A DNA stretch of 64,000 nucleotides from Phytophthora sp. 'mugwort' (Eukaryota; Oomycota; Peronosporomycetes; Peronosporales; Peronosporaceae): the NCBI GenBank assembly GCA_033558025.1, contig JAUCEF010000003.1, positions 744,001 through 808,000 on the forward strand, in the 5' to 3' direction. Both the position numbers and the translations under genes were made by a program. Position 1 is the stretch's first letter. Each line of letters starts with the position of its first letter. Below the pieces are notes generated by a model. That model had not been told where the DNA came from. It worked only from the letters and a program-made list of their open reading frames with translations, and did no database searches. Below are positions 52,030 to 62,367 of the stretch, piece after piece.

Positions 52030-52923
52030 AGATTGGGGTCTTCCCACAGGATCCACATAATAGGCTGTAGTGTGCGACTTCGCATCCTTCATTAAGGAGC
52101 AAACCTTACAGGCACGCTGGCGACGCTTGGGCTGCGTTTACTGATCCCGCCACTCGTCTACAAGTTGAGCGAGATGCGACGACACTTGTACTGCCGTCGC
52201 CGCAACTTAGGGTGCTGCTTCAGTCTCGCCAAATGTTTTTCCATCATACATGTCACTCTCCGGGATCTGGGTCAGCTGCTAGTGCAGCCGCTTCATGAAT
52301 TTCACGTGCGTCAAATGACGCGTCCACTTGCTCTTGTGATATGCTTTGCGAACGATATAGCTGCTCACGATAGCAATACCAATCAACCCTAGCACCAGAC
52401 TCTTATAGTACTTGTGGAAGATCACATCCCGCTAAAGCGAGTAGCGTTGCAGGCGGAATTGGTCATGAACATCAAGTCTCCCATAAACTGATGATAGTCC
52501 TTGAAACGCGGTGAGCGACGACCCTATCCACTTGATGCTTCTACCACAAGCCAAGAAGTGCGCAGGCTTCGAATCCATCCAGCAAATTGCACGCAATCCC
52601 GGTATTATACCGACTCAATAATCTTACATGCTCCACGATCCATATCGTTTGGTCTCGATTTCTTCTTGCAAACAACTTCCTTGCAGTATCCGACGCGGTT
52701 CGTCGTAATAGTACCAACGCAGTAGAATCCCATTTATTAACAGTAGTTGAATAGCAAGCGAAACAGACGTGTAAAAGCGGTCGATGACAACAAGCCGCTT
52801 GATAGTAGATGGAATGTCTCCAAATACAGCCCTCAGGTTCCGCACAACGGCGGCAGGTCCCTCTTTCTTGTTTGGTTTGGATTTGTCCGTTGCGTGCTGC
52901 TCCTCCTCACAATACACCTCAAA

Positions 52924-52924
<1 letters not shown>

Positions 52925-52965
<41 letters not shown>

Positions 52966-53047
52966 TCACAAAAAATCAAAAAAAACCAATTAGCATGGTT
53001 GTCACCAATTATTCACGATAAGCAAAGTCGAGAGCCAAAAACGGTAC
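52925..53047 (-). other. Predicted 123-bp intron in the PiggyBac relic, containing an AT microsatellite
   Basis: On the minus strand it begins GTACCG and ends TATATATAG. Splicing joins A-A-Y-C-I to R-F-E-V-Y-C-E, which restores the PiggyBac reading. The (TA)n tract fills its 3' end. Confidence 0.65.
52926..52962. repeat. (TA)n microsatellite, 37 bp
   Basis: Uninterrupted TA repeat at 52926-52962, within the predicted intron. Confidence 0.97.
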
Positions 53048-54112
53048 CTGATGCAGTACGCTGCCCGCGCACGACATAGCATGAAAGCTTGCGAAAGCCC
53101 CACTTGTGGGGTTTCGCCTTCATATACACTCGCATCTTATTGAAACTGCTGGGGATTGGAAGCATAGTCTCATCCAAGGATAGCTCCGCCGGTGTCACGT
53201 ACCCCTCACGGAATGCCCGTTGCAGCACTACCACCACCTTTCAGATCTTCCATGCTCTGTCCGTCAGTGCACACGGGTCGTCATTGTCATTGAAGTGTAG
53301 ATTGAAGGCAACACGGGGAATAGCGTCTTCATCGGTAGTCTTCCAGTAGTTCGCGAGCTCTCCCGGTTCGGGCATATTGTTCGGGCGATCAGGAGCCCAA
53401 CGAAGCGGCACAGCTCATGCGGTTTGATTAGCGGTACTGCTTGCAGATCTTGGTGCACGTCGCGCGAGTTTTCTTCTTGATTTCGGGGTTACCACGGCAC
53501 CGCCGCTTGTAAGCGTCGTCAGCACGTTGTGCAAGCATGCCGCGCTGGTACTTGTTAAAGTAAATTGCAATATGTTGCCACAAGGCAACTGGCATGAATT
53601 AGAAAAATAGGGCAACTGGCGATTCACCCCGATTCACAGCACTTTCGGTGATGGTCCAGCGTAGCTCTCGAGGAGCCCTGGGTAGTTTCCTGTATCCTCC
53701 GCTGATACATAGGGTGTATGCGGCTCTTCCTAGACGTTAGGTTCCTGGATGGCACCCCACTCGGTTGTAGAGAATTCTCGCAGTTGCTCGTCCTTGAGAT
53801 TTCCCAGCTAAGACCTCGTCCACTCCGCCGAACTGTTCCAGAAACTCTTTTGCTAACTCCAACTCCATCGCATTTTGCTCGGTGTCGACATATCATATCC
53901 ATCTTCAGCACTGGCGTCAGAAACCTATTCGTCGCAGATTGAACGTCGATTACAACGTCATCCTTCGCCGCTTCATCTCCGGAATCTAGCACCCCATAGT
54001 CACTCGACCTCTTTCCAGATGCATCCACGTTTAAGTTGTCAGAGGTGTCGGCGAGTGCATCTATAACATAACACAAAGAGTTGTTAGTTATCATGCATAA
54101 TACACACGCCAA

Positions 54113-54626
54113 TGAGGACTAAGGTGCATCTACATATTTACCTGTTCCATCGTCGTCCTGAGATTCAGCGGTGTCCTCACCGGCGTGTGGCCCCGAAAAA
54201 TTAACTGTTTGCTGGGATCGAGGAGCGTCTGTCATCCCCACAGCTGCTTCTGTCCCTACCGGGGCTTGTCTTCATCCGAGTCGGGTTGAGCTGCTACAAT
54301 GCATATTCAGGTTAATTAAAATGCATATGCGTTTACGTCATATCCTACATATACAGGGACAATCACATTCGTTGCTTGCTGTTACTGCTCCGTCGGAAAC
54401 AGCCTGGGTTCGCGCTGTACAGCAAATGAATGAGAAAGACTGCATATCATATCGTGCATATGCAATGCAAAGTTACGAAGCCGTCGACTAGTCCGCTTTG
54501 GTTTGGTGCACGTCTTGCGAGGTGTCCGAGTTTGCTTGGTAGTCGCACCAGTACTTGCACTTGCGCTCGATGTAGCAATCGCAGTCGGCGCAGCACCCTC
54601 GCAGTCGGTGCAGCACTAGCGGTTGA
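54113..54626. other. Spacer inside the first PiggyBac locus
   Basis: No domain seen. The minus strand is Asp/Glu/Ser-coding in places, like linkers of PiggyBac proteins, but is not assignable. Confidence 0.4.
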
Positions 54627-54985
54627 TCAGCAGAAAGCGTAGAAGACGCCTTGGCAGCTGTCAAACAGAACCGGACCGTAAATGCTGTTAGCATGATCAA
54701 TAAACTCGCTTAAGTCATTACCTGTAGTGTAGTGCTCGATCAACTCTCCCTCTCTAAGAAAGAAATCGACCCCTTCGCGCCCTTGGGATTGACGCCCGGG
54801 CGGGCATACTTCCATTTCGAGCTCAATCCTCGTGGTGGCGTATTTATCGCGCGGAGCAACCATACTGAACTGCTTCTTCTGGCTTCCCCCCCGTTTCCCC
54901 CGAAAATCTGGAATGAGTGGACGGCGGTGGAGGGAGCGCTGACACCTCCACAAACCGATGATAGTTTTATGTCGACCACACAAAC
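54627..54985 (-). pseudogene. N-terminal module of the first PiggyBac relic
   Basis: The minus strand reads N-T-P-P-R-G-L-S-S-K-W-K-Y-A-R-P-G-V-N-P-K-G in one frame and R-E-G-V-D-F-F-L-R-E-G-E-L-I-E-H-Y in the next, a one-base shift. The same module occurs at 62053-62367 upstream of the second PiggyBac copy (R-Y-I-R-P-E-G-D-P-Y-G-Q-E-G-V-D-F-F-L-G-E). I recognise it as a repeated oomycete domain of unknown function, often N-terminal in PiggyBac-type proteins (recalled, not searched). Confidence 0.6.
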
Positions 54986-55567
54986 CTTGAATTTCTTATA
55001 TTCTAATTTTGGAAAATCGCCCCCTGTATCGTCGTTTATCGTGTGTACCTGCTACGCCCGATTTCGGACACCGTGACGGCGAATTTAGGGTTAATTTTAT
55101 CTTGTTTTTTTATATAGACAAGGATTTGCTGGAAAATGTGATATACACATTTCCAAGATATTTTCGGCCTTAACGTGCATAATGCACGTTAAGCAAATCT
55201 CTAAGAAGCATAATGCAGGCTCTTGGTTTGAGGGAGTTAATGAAATCACGAGTACTCCATCAAATGTCCACGTTCTTTCAGCGACAGAGCGTGTTTGGAC
55301 CATCAAAGGAATTCCTTTTTTCGCGACGCTGCTCACTATCTGGCTGACGGCCTCCTGAACAATGTGTACGCATCCACGAAGACGGAGGTCAATTGAGGGA
55401 GATGCAGCGAATGCTCATCCTAAGTGGGACTGTCACCCGAATGGGTTAATGCTCCGCCAGATAATCTTCCAAATTGTAAATGCTTCTTGCTCGTATCCAG
55501 CTACTTCGCGTTCTTGTGTTCTGGTCCCCAACAGTGTGTATTTTTGTGCTACCTAATATAGATTGGT
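54986..55567. other. Spacer upstream of the intact unknown gene
   Basis: Apart from the palindrome at 55169 and the GGGTTAA at 55091 nothing is recognised. The 200 bp before 55568 are T-rich with poor coding potential and could hold the promoter of the next gene. Confidence 0.45.
55169..55193. repeat. 25-bp near-palindrome
   Basis: CTTAACGTGCAT (55169-55180) and ATGCACGTTAAG (55182-55193) pair exactly around one A. Confidence 0.88.
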
Positions 55568-56287
55568 TTGATGTTTGATAATACGAAGTGCTTAATCCTG
55601 TCTTACCTTGATTTAGTTGTGTCGACTTCGTGTTTTGCCATGGAGGTTCCACTTCCGAGTCAGCTTCACTGCGAGCTCACGGTCAAGGCTGGGCGTCCTC
55701 TCGAGCGCTGCCGCGACAAGGGGTCCGCATTGGCATTCGTCATCGACGTATCGGAAGGGTATGAAGTGCTCAGAGCAAAGGTCAAGTCAGCATTTGCAAC
55801 AAAAGACCGGCTATCTTGGAACGAAAGCCTCGACGTTTACATCAAGTTGGCGAAGAATGCGCCGAAGAAAGTTTTCGCCAAACTTGGTGCAGATGGCTTC
55901 GAGCCTTTGCTTCAAATAGCGTGGTGCAACGCACGCCTCCGACGTGGTGGACATATTAACTTTGTGTTAATTCTCTTTGGGTATGTAGAGAAGCCGAAGA
56001 GGGTTCCGACCACGACACTTCATCGAGCTACAGAGTCCCTAGTTCAGCAGGTACTCCCGCGAGTTCAAGAAGCACTTCAATCCGTGAACATACCCTTTGG
56101 TGCTGCCGCACTACGCTATGCTGCAACTGCTCAAGCGAGACTGCCGGACGGTCATAAAGTACGTGTGCCGGACAATACAACGTTTCGGCGGTTACAGCAC
56201 ATCGACAGGCTGGAACAGCAAGCGAATAATTTAACCAACGACCACGAGGAATTTGCACCCGTACTAGTGCTGCTAAACGAGTCATAG
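55568..56287 (+). CDS. Intact unknown protein convergent with a Tc1/mariner transposase
   Basis: An uninterrupted frame of 239 codons. The methionine at 55640 (M-E-V-P-L-P-S-Q-L-H-C-E-L) has a better start context than 55568 and would give 215 residues. The N-terminal half has alternating beta-like text (A-L-A-F-V-I-D-V-S-E-G-Y-E-V-L, D-V-Y-I-K-L-A-K-N-A-P) and a K-R-V-P-T-T-T-L-H-R-A-T-E segment starts the helical C-terminal half (F-G-A-A-A-L-R-Y-A-A-T-A, V-R-V-P-D-N-T-T-F-R-R-L). I do not recognise a known enzyme or binding domain; similar repeated oomycete proteins are recalled. No signal peptide is convincing. Its stop is only 9 bp from the end of the transposase on the opposite strand. 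It is the only intact long frame among the relics around it. Confidence 0.7.
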   Translation: MMFDNTKCLILSYLDLVVSTSCFAMEVPLPSQLHCELTVKAGRPLERCRDKGSALAFVIDVSEGYEVLRAKVKSAFATKDRLSWNESLDVYIKLAKNAPKKVFAKLGADGFEPLLQIAWCNARLRRGGHINFVLILFGYVEKPKRVPTTTLHRATESLVQQVLPRVQEALQSVNIPFGAAALRYAATAQARLPDGHKVRVPDNTTFRRLQHIDRLEQQANNLTNDHEEFAPVLVLLNES

Positions 56288-56296
56288 GTGACGTTG

Positions 56297-57549
56297 CTAA
56301 TGAGAGTTCAAGACATTTAACACGCGCTGGGTTTGCCTCTGTAGCCACTGGGCCATCCTTTCCGCGAAGCACCTGTATTTGTACCACCACTGGCCCAGGA
56401 TACGGAAGATGTCGATCATGCATTTAGTGACCAATGAAGACGATAAAGAATGCACTGGCGCCGTTGTGTAAAACAATAAAAACGCTTTCATTACAAATGT
56501 TAAAGCTGCTTTGAGGTACCTGCAGTGGCGATATAAACCATAGCCGACTTGGTCGTGAGCCTTAGTACATTCGCGTAGTGCGGCATTGATAACAGCGACT
56601 GGTGCCTCTTTAAACGCAGGACTTGCATGCTTGATGATCCAGCGTTTCAAAAGAGAGAAACCCACCTCAATTGGGTTCAAATCAGTTGAGTATGGTGGAA
56701 AAAAGAAAAGCAAGGCTCCAGTTGAGTGCACCAGCTCCTGGCGTTCCTCGAACATGTGTATTTTGGCGTTGTCGAGAATCACAATCTATCTCGGCAACAG
56801 CCACTGTTTCAAATACGGTGCAATCTTTGTTGCAAACACTTGGTAGAACTGCTTCCGGGTGAAACTGTCGAAAGTATGCCCCCATGAAAAGAACCCATTC
56901 ACATCCATAGCTGCCAACGCGGAGACGCGCTGGACTCGGGAAGCCGGTAGGCTGACGACAGCGGGTGCTCCTCGTTTGGACCACGCGTACTTTCGTAAAA
57001 CACTCCTACACATTAATAAAGTGTTTGCAACAATTTGCAGAAATCCTTCACGCTAACCGCAACTTGTCTTACCTGCCGCCTTTTGAAGCTTCACCCAGAA
57101 AACCGAGTTGCTCAGGACCACTGTAGAATGGAAGCAGTCGATTCATATACTCCTGGCGTTCACGCGGTGCCGACTCTCTTGCACGCTTGGTCAACGTTTT
57201 TCTCGTGAGGTTTAAGTCGAACCGTGTTTTGTGCGGCATATCGACGCAGTGGGGGTGTTCCTTACATGAACAAACCTGCGCCATAGCTCTTCCTGAAGCT
57301 CTTCGAGGTAGAAGCAAGGATGCGCCTCCACGTACTTATTCACAAAGCTGATGACTTCGGTTGGCCATTTGTTGTTGCGCTCGCGCTGCTTTGCCTTTCC
57401 GTCAGGCGACCCGGTCTTCTTGAACTTCGTAATCCAGTACCGGACGGTGCGCTGTGGCTTCCTCAGATTGTTTCGACCATCTCAGCGTCCATGTCGTAAG
57501 TGAATATAAGCACGATTGCCCTCCAGCGTAAGTCGCTCGGGTACGTCAT
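56297..57549 (-). pseudogene. Tc1/mariner (IS630-type) transposase, disabled
   Basis: Start M-T-Y-P-S-D-L-R-W-R-A-I-V-L at 57549, a helix-turn-helix region (in frames between 57300 and 57500, including F-V-N-K-Y-V-E-A-H-P-C-F-Y-L-E-E-L), then R-E-R-Q-E-Y-M-N-R-L-L-P-F-Y. The DDE core follows: W-S-K-R-G-A-P-A-V-V, L-A-A-M-D-V-N-G-F-F-S-W (first Asp), V-I-L-D-N-A-K-I-H-M (second Asp), F-P-P-Y-S-T-D-L-N-P-I-E (the Glu). The family moves elements at TA. A stop codon lies just before V-I-L-D-N and other frame breaks occur upstream. The C-terminal extension (56297-56540) has no family match and may include an unspliced intron. Confidence 0.87.
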
Positions 57550-58026
57550 CCAAGTGGCCGCGACTATCCGAATGGTCCAGAAATACGCAGCAAACGGAGG
57601 GAGAGAGCTTTATGCGGAGAATTATTACAAACTATACACTTGTTGGATTTGTTGCCCTAAACACTGGTTACCTTAACCCTTTCGCGGATGAAGGACACAT
57701 TTTTCGCCCTTTTAGCGTGTTTGCAAAACACGGTGCGAAGGCGCTCTCTCCGAGGGCGCATTTGGTGCCCTTTTAGCCGTGAAGCCTGTCGACGCAATCG
57801 GCTTATTCTTCGGTCAATCGGAAGCGAGGATGCAGGTGTGTGAGGAGAACTGGCTTGTAAAGTATCCTGCCACGTCGTTGGAATCACCTGATTAAAGGCC
57901 ATAAACCAGGAACCCCACCATATTTTGTTATCATACCAACCATGTTACAATACAAAGATCGAGATATATTCACCAGTGAGCAGGCGTGCGGCCATAATTA
58001 AATCAAGCTACACGCACCCTTCCTGT
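57550..58026. other. Spacer with TTAACCC at 57673
   Basis: No gene seen. TTAACCCTTTCGCGG at 57673 has the form of a PiggyBac end with its TTAA target but no matching opposite end was found. Confidence 0.4.
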
Positions 58027-58965
58027 ACGCCATGCCCATCAGCTTTCTCGATTGGGAAACAAACGGTTAATGCAGATTGCGCTCGAGTTCGAGAAGGAAG
58101 GCATCCGAGTGACATGGGAGTACGTGGCGAGGCGCATGGCAAAGTCCAAGCGGACAGCCGGCCAGCTCCGGTTGCGCTTCGCAGCCCTCAAGCGGACTTG
58201 TGGCAAGGCGGTCAAGGTCTTCCTGTGCAACTTCTTCAGCGGATCAGTGCCAGGGTGTCGCTTGCTGTCATCGGGCTGGTGTCCACCTCGCGATACGAGA
58301 GCTAGGAGTCGGCGCTTTCTGTCGACTATCCCACCGCCGCCAGCAAGGACACCAGCGGTGCCGATCCAAGACGGAGATCGGCGGGTGTGGCGGAGCCTGT
58401 AGAGAAGGAGTTCGTGGAGGAGGATCCTGCCACCGGTGCAGTCCGTGGTGCTGTTCACGGCGCCGGCAGCTTCCAGCACGCTGGCGACAGTTTTCAGCAA
58501 CATCACGGCGAGAGATATTCACCAGGAGTCGGGGAGGCCCCCAAACAATGCGGGCGAGCTGCTAACGCCGGGGGCGCCGAAATGCTTGCCGCGGTGGGGC
58601 CACTGGGTGAGGACGTATTCATGAACATCGGTGCCAGTATAGGCGATGTGTTGACACAGGTTGCGCTAACAACTAAGGTGAGCAGGTGCATTGGTATTGA
58701 GGTGCCCAATGATCTATGCTTGCTCGCCGAACGGCATTTGCGTTTCCACGCTTCCGCGTACCCGCTACTGCGCAAAGTGACCATGGTGGTAGCGGATGCG
58801 CGCCACGTATTGCTTTCTACTCAAGCTCCAACGTCTGAAGCTACAATTGTCTTCGCCAATTACTTCCTATTAGGGGAAGCTGCAAAACTTGTTTTAGCCC
58901 GAGAGCTAAGCGCAATGCCGAGAGCGCGCATCGTTGCCAACTTCTCTGTTTTGTCCGAGTAACTG
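58027..58965 (+). pseudogene. SANT-like plus DOT1-like histone methyltransferase gene, broken
   Basis: Plus strand. In 58052-58260 a Myb/SANT-like segment (L-M-Q-I-A-L-E-F-E-K-E-G-I-R-V-T-W-E-Y-V, then L-R-F-A-A-L-K-R-T). After low-complexity Pro/Arg text, 58436-58590 gives N-N-A-G-E-L-L-T-P-G. The DOT1 core follows in 58590-58962: E-D-V-F-M-N-I-G-A-S-I-G-D-V-L-T-Q, C-I-G-I-E-V, V-A-D-A-R-H and I-V-F-A-N-Y-F-L. DOT1 enzymes methylate histone H3 lysine 79. Here the AdoMet loop D-I-G-x-G-x-G of the family reads N-I-G-A-S-I-G, and at least two frameshifts separate the parts. The C-terminal Cys-rich part is absent. It has no intact relative in the window. Confidence 0.75.
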
Positions 58966-59317
58966 GGCACGGTGCTCACAGCCATGTTGCCCTCGTTGGA
59001 AGCTGGCGCACGAACTGAAGGTAGATTGTAGTTGGAAGTCATCTTTAATGTCTCTAAAACATTTACGTGAGGTCTTGACTATTCGCTAAAGCCATACACT
59101 ACTTGTACATCCAACCGGGTTTATTGTCTGCGCGGACACCATGTCCTTGGTCACCACGCCCACACCACTGACCGCTGCTCGCAACCACGCCGGAGCCCGT
59201 CCGTGTCCCGCCGCTCAGCGTCAGGCAGCAGCTCCCCACCACGCACAAGCTAGTGGCTGCAGCGCTCCACCACGCCGGAGCCCGTCACGCCGAAGTCAGT
59301 GGCTGCAGCTCGCCACG
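58966..59317. other. Spacer with CCACGCCGGAGCC repeats
   Basis: ccacgccggagcccgtc occurs twice (about 59188 and 59270) and gtggctgcagc twice, in a GC-rich block. No gene. Confidence 0.5.
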
Positions 59318-61560
59318 TCATTCCAGCCATTTCCCCGGAGCTCGCCGCAACATCCAGGCCAATGTCCGGCGGCAGCTCGCTACAAGTCCAAGCCAGTGTC
59401 GGACAACCTGGTCATCCTGACCAGACCAGCGATTATAAAACAATTTGCCGCACGACAACGGACGTTGGGATGTCTCACATAGACTCAGGTAGCGCGGGTT
59501 AGCTGAGCAAGCAACGCCCCCGACGGGTATTCCATTTTGCTGTGAACAGATTCTGGGGAAAAAAGTTGTGAATTTGTCCCAGCAAGTCCACGCCTGCTGT
59601 GGGCACATCCAGGTCACTGGCGGTTGTTCGTCCACTTCTCGGTATAGGCACACACCGTGAGTGAGGCAGTATGTTGTCACCGCCGTCGAATAGCGGTTTT
59701 CCCATCGGCAAACAATACACCGGCGTCGTTTCCTACTCTTCTTATCGTGACTTTGTTTAGAGGCAGCGGCAGTGTACTGCCGGGGAGGACTGGTGGCGCT
59801 TGGGGTCGACCGTCGAGATGGCGTCAGGCTGGAATCACCACCGTCAACTACACCCAAACGTTCGTCTAACAACCGTGCTCCGTAGACCGTACGACCCTCT
59901 ATCGGAGCTTTGGCCCACTGCCGTTCATGAGCTCATGGCTAACTCCATAACAAATTGCCGGCGCGGGTCACGCGTGGTTGGACCGGGTTTTGCAATTCGG
60001 CTCGTCAAGTTCGCGTCCGACCGTGTAATGTCGATCATGACCAGAGCAAGCTTCTTGTGCCATTTTTTGTAAGAGTGGCCGTCCGCAATGGAAAATCATC
60101 CTCGAATCTGATCCAATCTCTCCACGCCTTGCATGTTCTGGTTGTACTCACCTATGCATGTCGGAGCTGCAAAATCAGTGAACGCATTGCCAGCCATCTA
60201 GTGACATGTGTGATCGCTAAAGCGTCGGCGTTTGACATCATTTACGACGTCTCCGTCGCACCAAGAGGCAGCAATCATACTGTAATTACGGCATCGATCG
60301 CCGCGAGTACATTTGGTCTCATAGAAGATCGCGTGACGGGGGAAGTGCTTGTTGTTAAATTTTATGGTGCCTCCAGCGTAGACCTTTGAGGTCGAGTTCT
60401 TCCAGCTGTTGGGCTGAGGTGTAGTAGTTATCCATATTGACGATGCGCTTGGTGCCGAACAATGGCCGCATGACTTCCAGCACATGCTGTCGAATCTTCG
60501 ACACCATATTAGTTCTTCCCTCAGCGACCGCGCTTCTTTACGCCACACAACACCATCATCGGTCTCCAATATCATCTTTTACGGTGCAACTTTTAGTGGA
60601 ACGCAATCCGAGTAGATGAGCAGCATACAACGTAGAATCGGAAACGAAATTTTCCTATCGGCTTCATGGGGTTGAATACAATCATGTACCTTCCTTGTCG
60701 AGACCTGCAGGCTACACTGGCTTCGTCTAGAGCCACATTCCTCCCAACATTGATGTATAGGCCGCCAGTGACTTTCAGGAAATTCAGCAGAGGTCTATTA
60801 CGGGCAGCAGCGTCGCAATACAGGGTGGTTGCCGTCGCGCTGAAACTGAGACAGCGTCGCAGCAGTTTGTAACGATTCAGGGACATCACACTATCCAACA
60901 AGATTGAGCTGCCGCCACATATCATATCTTCTGGTTGCTGGCCCCAGTAGTTTGCATACTCGCCCTTGTCGTTCAACGCCATGTAGAACATGATGCCGAA
61001 GAAACCCATCAGCTCTGTGAGTTTGAAAGGAGTTGAAACCTTGATGTCGTAAGTAACAGCGTACTTGTTTGTCTCGAACAGCACTTGACGCCAGAAGTAC
61101 TGAGGCAAGTAGGCAAAAAAACTGGATGTGGCTGAGTGTTAAGAAGTGTCTATATGGTCGCCCGGTGCATCAACCTCTCCAGTAGGTTCAAATCGCAAGC
61201 TTTGAATGGCTTCGACCACTTCCAAAAATGATCGGAATAAAAACAAAACAGGGTCAAATTCTTCGTAGTTGTCCACAACACTCAGGTCATCATGATTATC
61301 CACGTCGATATCGTCGTCAGCGCTACCCGTTACCAATTCATGCCAGTCGGGGTTGTCCTTCAGCCGGATCAGTGCTTCGTAATTTCTATGCCACGTTGAG
61401 CAGAGTCGACGGTGACATGCTCCACAACGTTCTGGAACTGGCTATCAAGCCAACGAATTTCAAGCAGGGATGCAAACTTGCCTCGCATCGGCCTTCGTCA
61501 AGTACGCCCCACAATGTATGCTATCCCGATAGGGCGATAGAGTTTGAATCTCATCCAGCC
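59318..61560 (-). pseudogene. PiggyBac transposase, second copy, disabled
   Basis: N-terminal part near 61390-61480 (W-L-D-S-Q-F-Q-N-V-V-E-H-V-T-V-D) and 61139-61336. The core lies in 60593-61108 (L-M-G-F-F-G-I-M-F-Y-M-A-L, L-N-R-Y-K-L-L-R-R-C-L-S-F, V-A-L-D-E-A-S-V-A, first Asp). At about 60440 comes I-V-N-M-D-N-Y-Y-T-S-A-Q (second Asp). In 60198-60400 it continues K-H-F-P-R-H-A-I-F-Y, and in 59499-59872 the Cys-rich end K-K-S-R-K-R-R-R-C-I-V-C-R-W-E-N. The 171-residue core frame is intact, but the gene as a whole is broken. It differs in sequence from the 52-54 kb copy, so the two are separate lineages or old duplicates. Confidence 0.87.
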
Positions 61561-61799
61561 CTCCCGCTCCGGGGTGAATGCCACCAACTTATCCAAGTAC
61601 ATGTGTTGCAGCAGCACTAGGGGTGTCCTTGTCGCTGACTCCAGACGTGACTGGAGACTTGTCTACGAAGACTTGGGGTAACCCAGGAACTATGCATGTC
61701 TCTCCAGAGCCACTCCGTCGTGGGTCCAGTAATACAACGTTTCACATTAATACACATGGTGAAGATCCATAATGCATGCGACTATAATAACGTACCGCA

Positions 61800-62367
61800 T
61801 CTATCGCGACGCCACAGCCACCACCGCGGCCTGCACCGCGGCCTCGTCCTCGCCCTCGTCCTGGCTGGGCTCCGACTTGTCGGGCACCGGCTGCCCCCCG
61901 CGCAGCTTGCTCACGCTATTAGTGTCCAGCGTCACTTGGTTCTCCGCCGCCGCGCACTTCTCGCTCACCATCTTGGTCGCTGCCGTCACCGCTCTTGCTC
62001 GCTGCTGTTGGAACAGCATGGCTAGCTCACACATATACTGACGCAACAAACATCAAGAAATCGTCTTGCCAGTCGCTTCAGCAGCATATTGGAGGATAGT
62101 AACCTCGCCAAGAAAGAAGTCAACGCCTTCCTGTCCGTATGGATCGCCTTCTGGGCGAATGTACCTGCAGAGAGGATCTAAACTTCGCCTGGGCGGCGGT
62201 TTCGAGCGCCAGCCTGCGCGCCTCAGCCAAGTCCACGCATCGTTGAAGGTGACAACACCCACCCATCCCCCAGCTCGCTCGAAGCAGGAGTCGAACGCGA
62301 CGCCCGTCGCCGTTTCGCGCCGCCCATTTCTTCCCGCGCCCGATTGGGCATGCTCCCTCGGCAGCAA
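61800..62367 (-). pseudogene. N-terminal module of the second PiggyBac relic
   Basis: 62053-62367: F-N-D-A-W-T-W-L-R-R-A-G-W-R-S-K-P-P, then C-R-Y-I-R-P-E-G-D and G-V-D-F-F-L-G-E, matching the module at 54.6-55.0 kb. 61801-62049 continues with an Ala-rich helical stretch. The 61561-61799 interval has nothing recognised. Confidence 0.6.

Larger units (their letters stand above)
52030..54112 (-). pseudogene. PiggyBac transposase, first copy, disabled
   Basis: An acidic N-terminal region (53624-54112) is followed by the helical part (53264-53627; K-P-H-E-L-C-R-F-V-G-L-L-I-A-R-T). The catalytic core starts in 53013-53237 (L-S-L-D-E-T-M-L-P-I-P, first Asp; K-P-H-K-W-G-F). After an intron it continues in 52624-52917 (F-E-V-Y-C-E-E, G-P-A-A-V-V-R-N-L, V-V-I-D-R-F-Y-T-S-V, second Asp). 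A Cys-rich tail with C-K-V-C-S-L is near 52090. PiggyBac enzymes cut and paste at TTAA. Frameshifts occur between most blocks. A GGGTTAA at 55091-55097 could be the matching terminal end. Confidence 0.87.
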
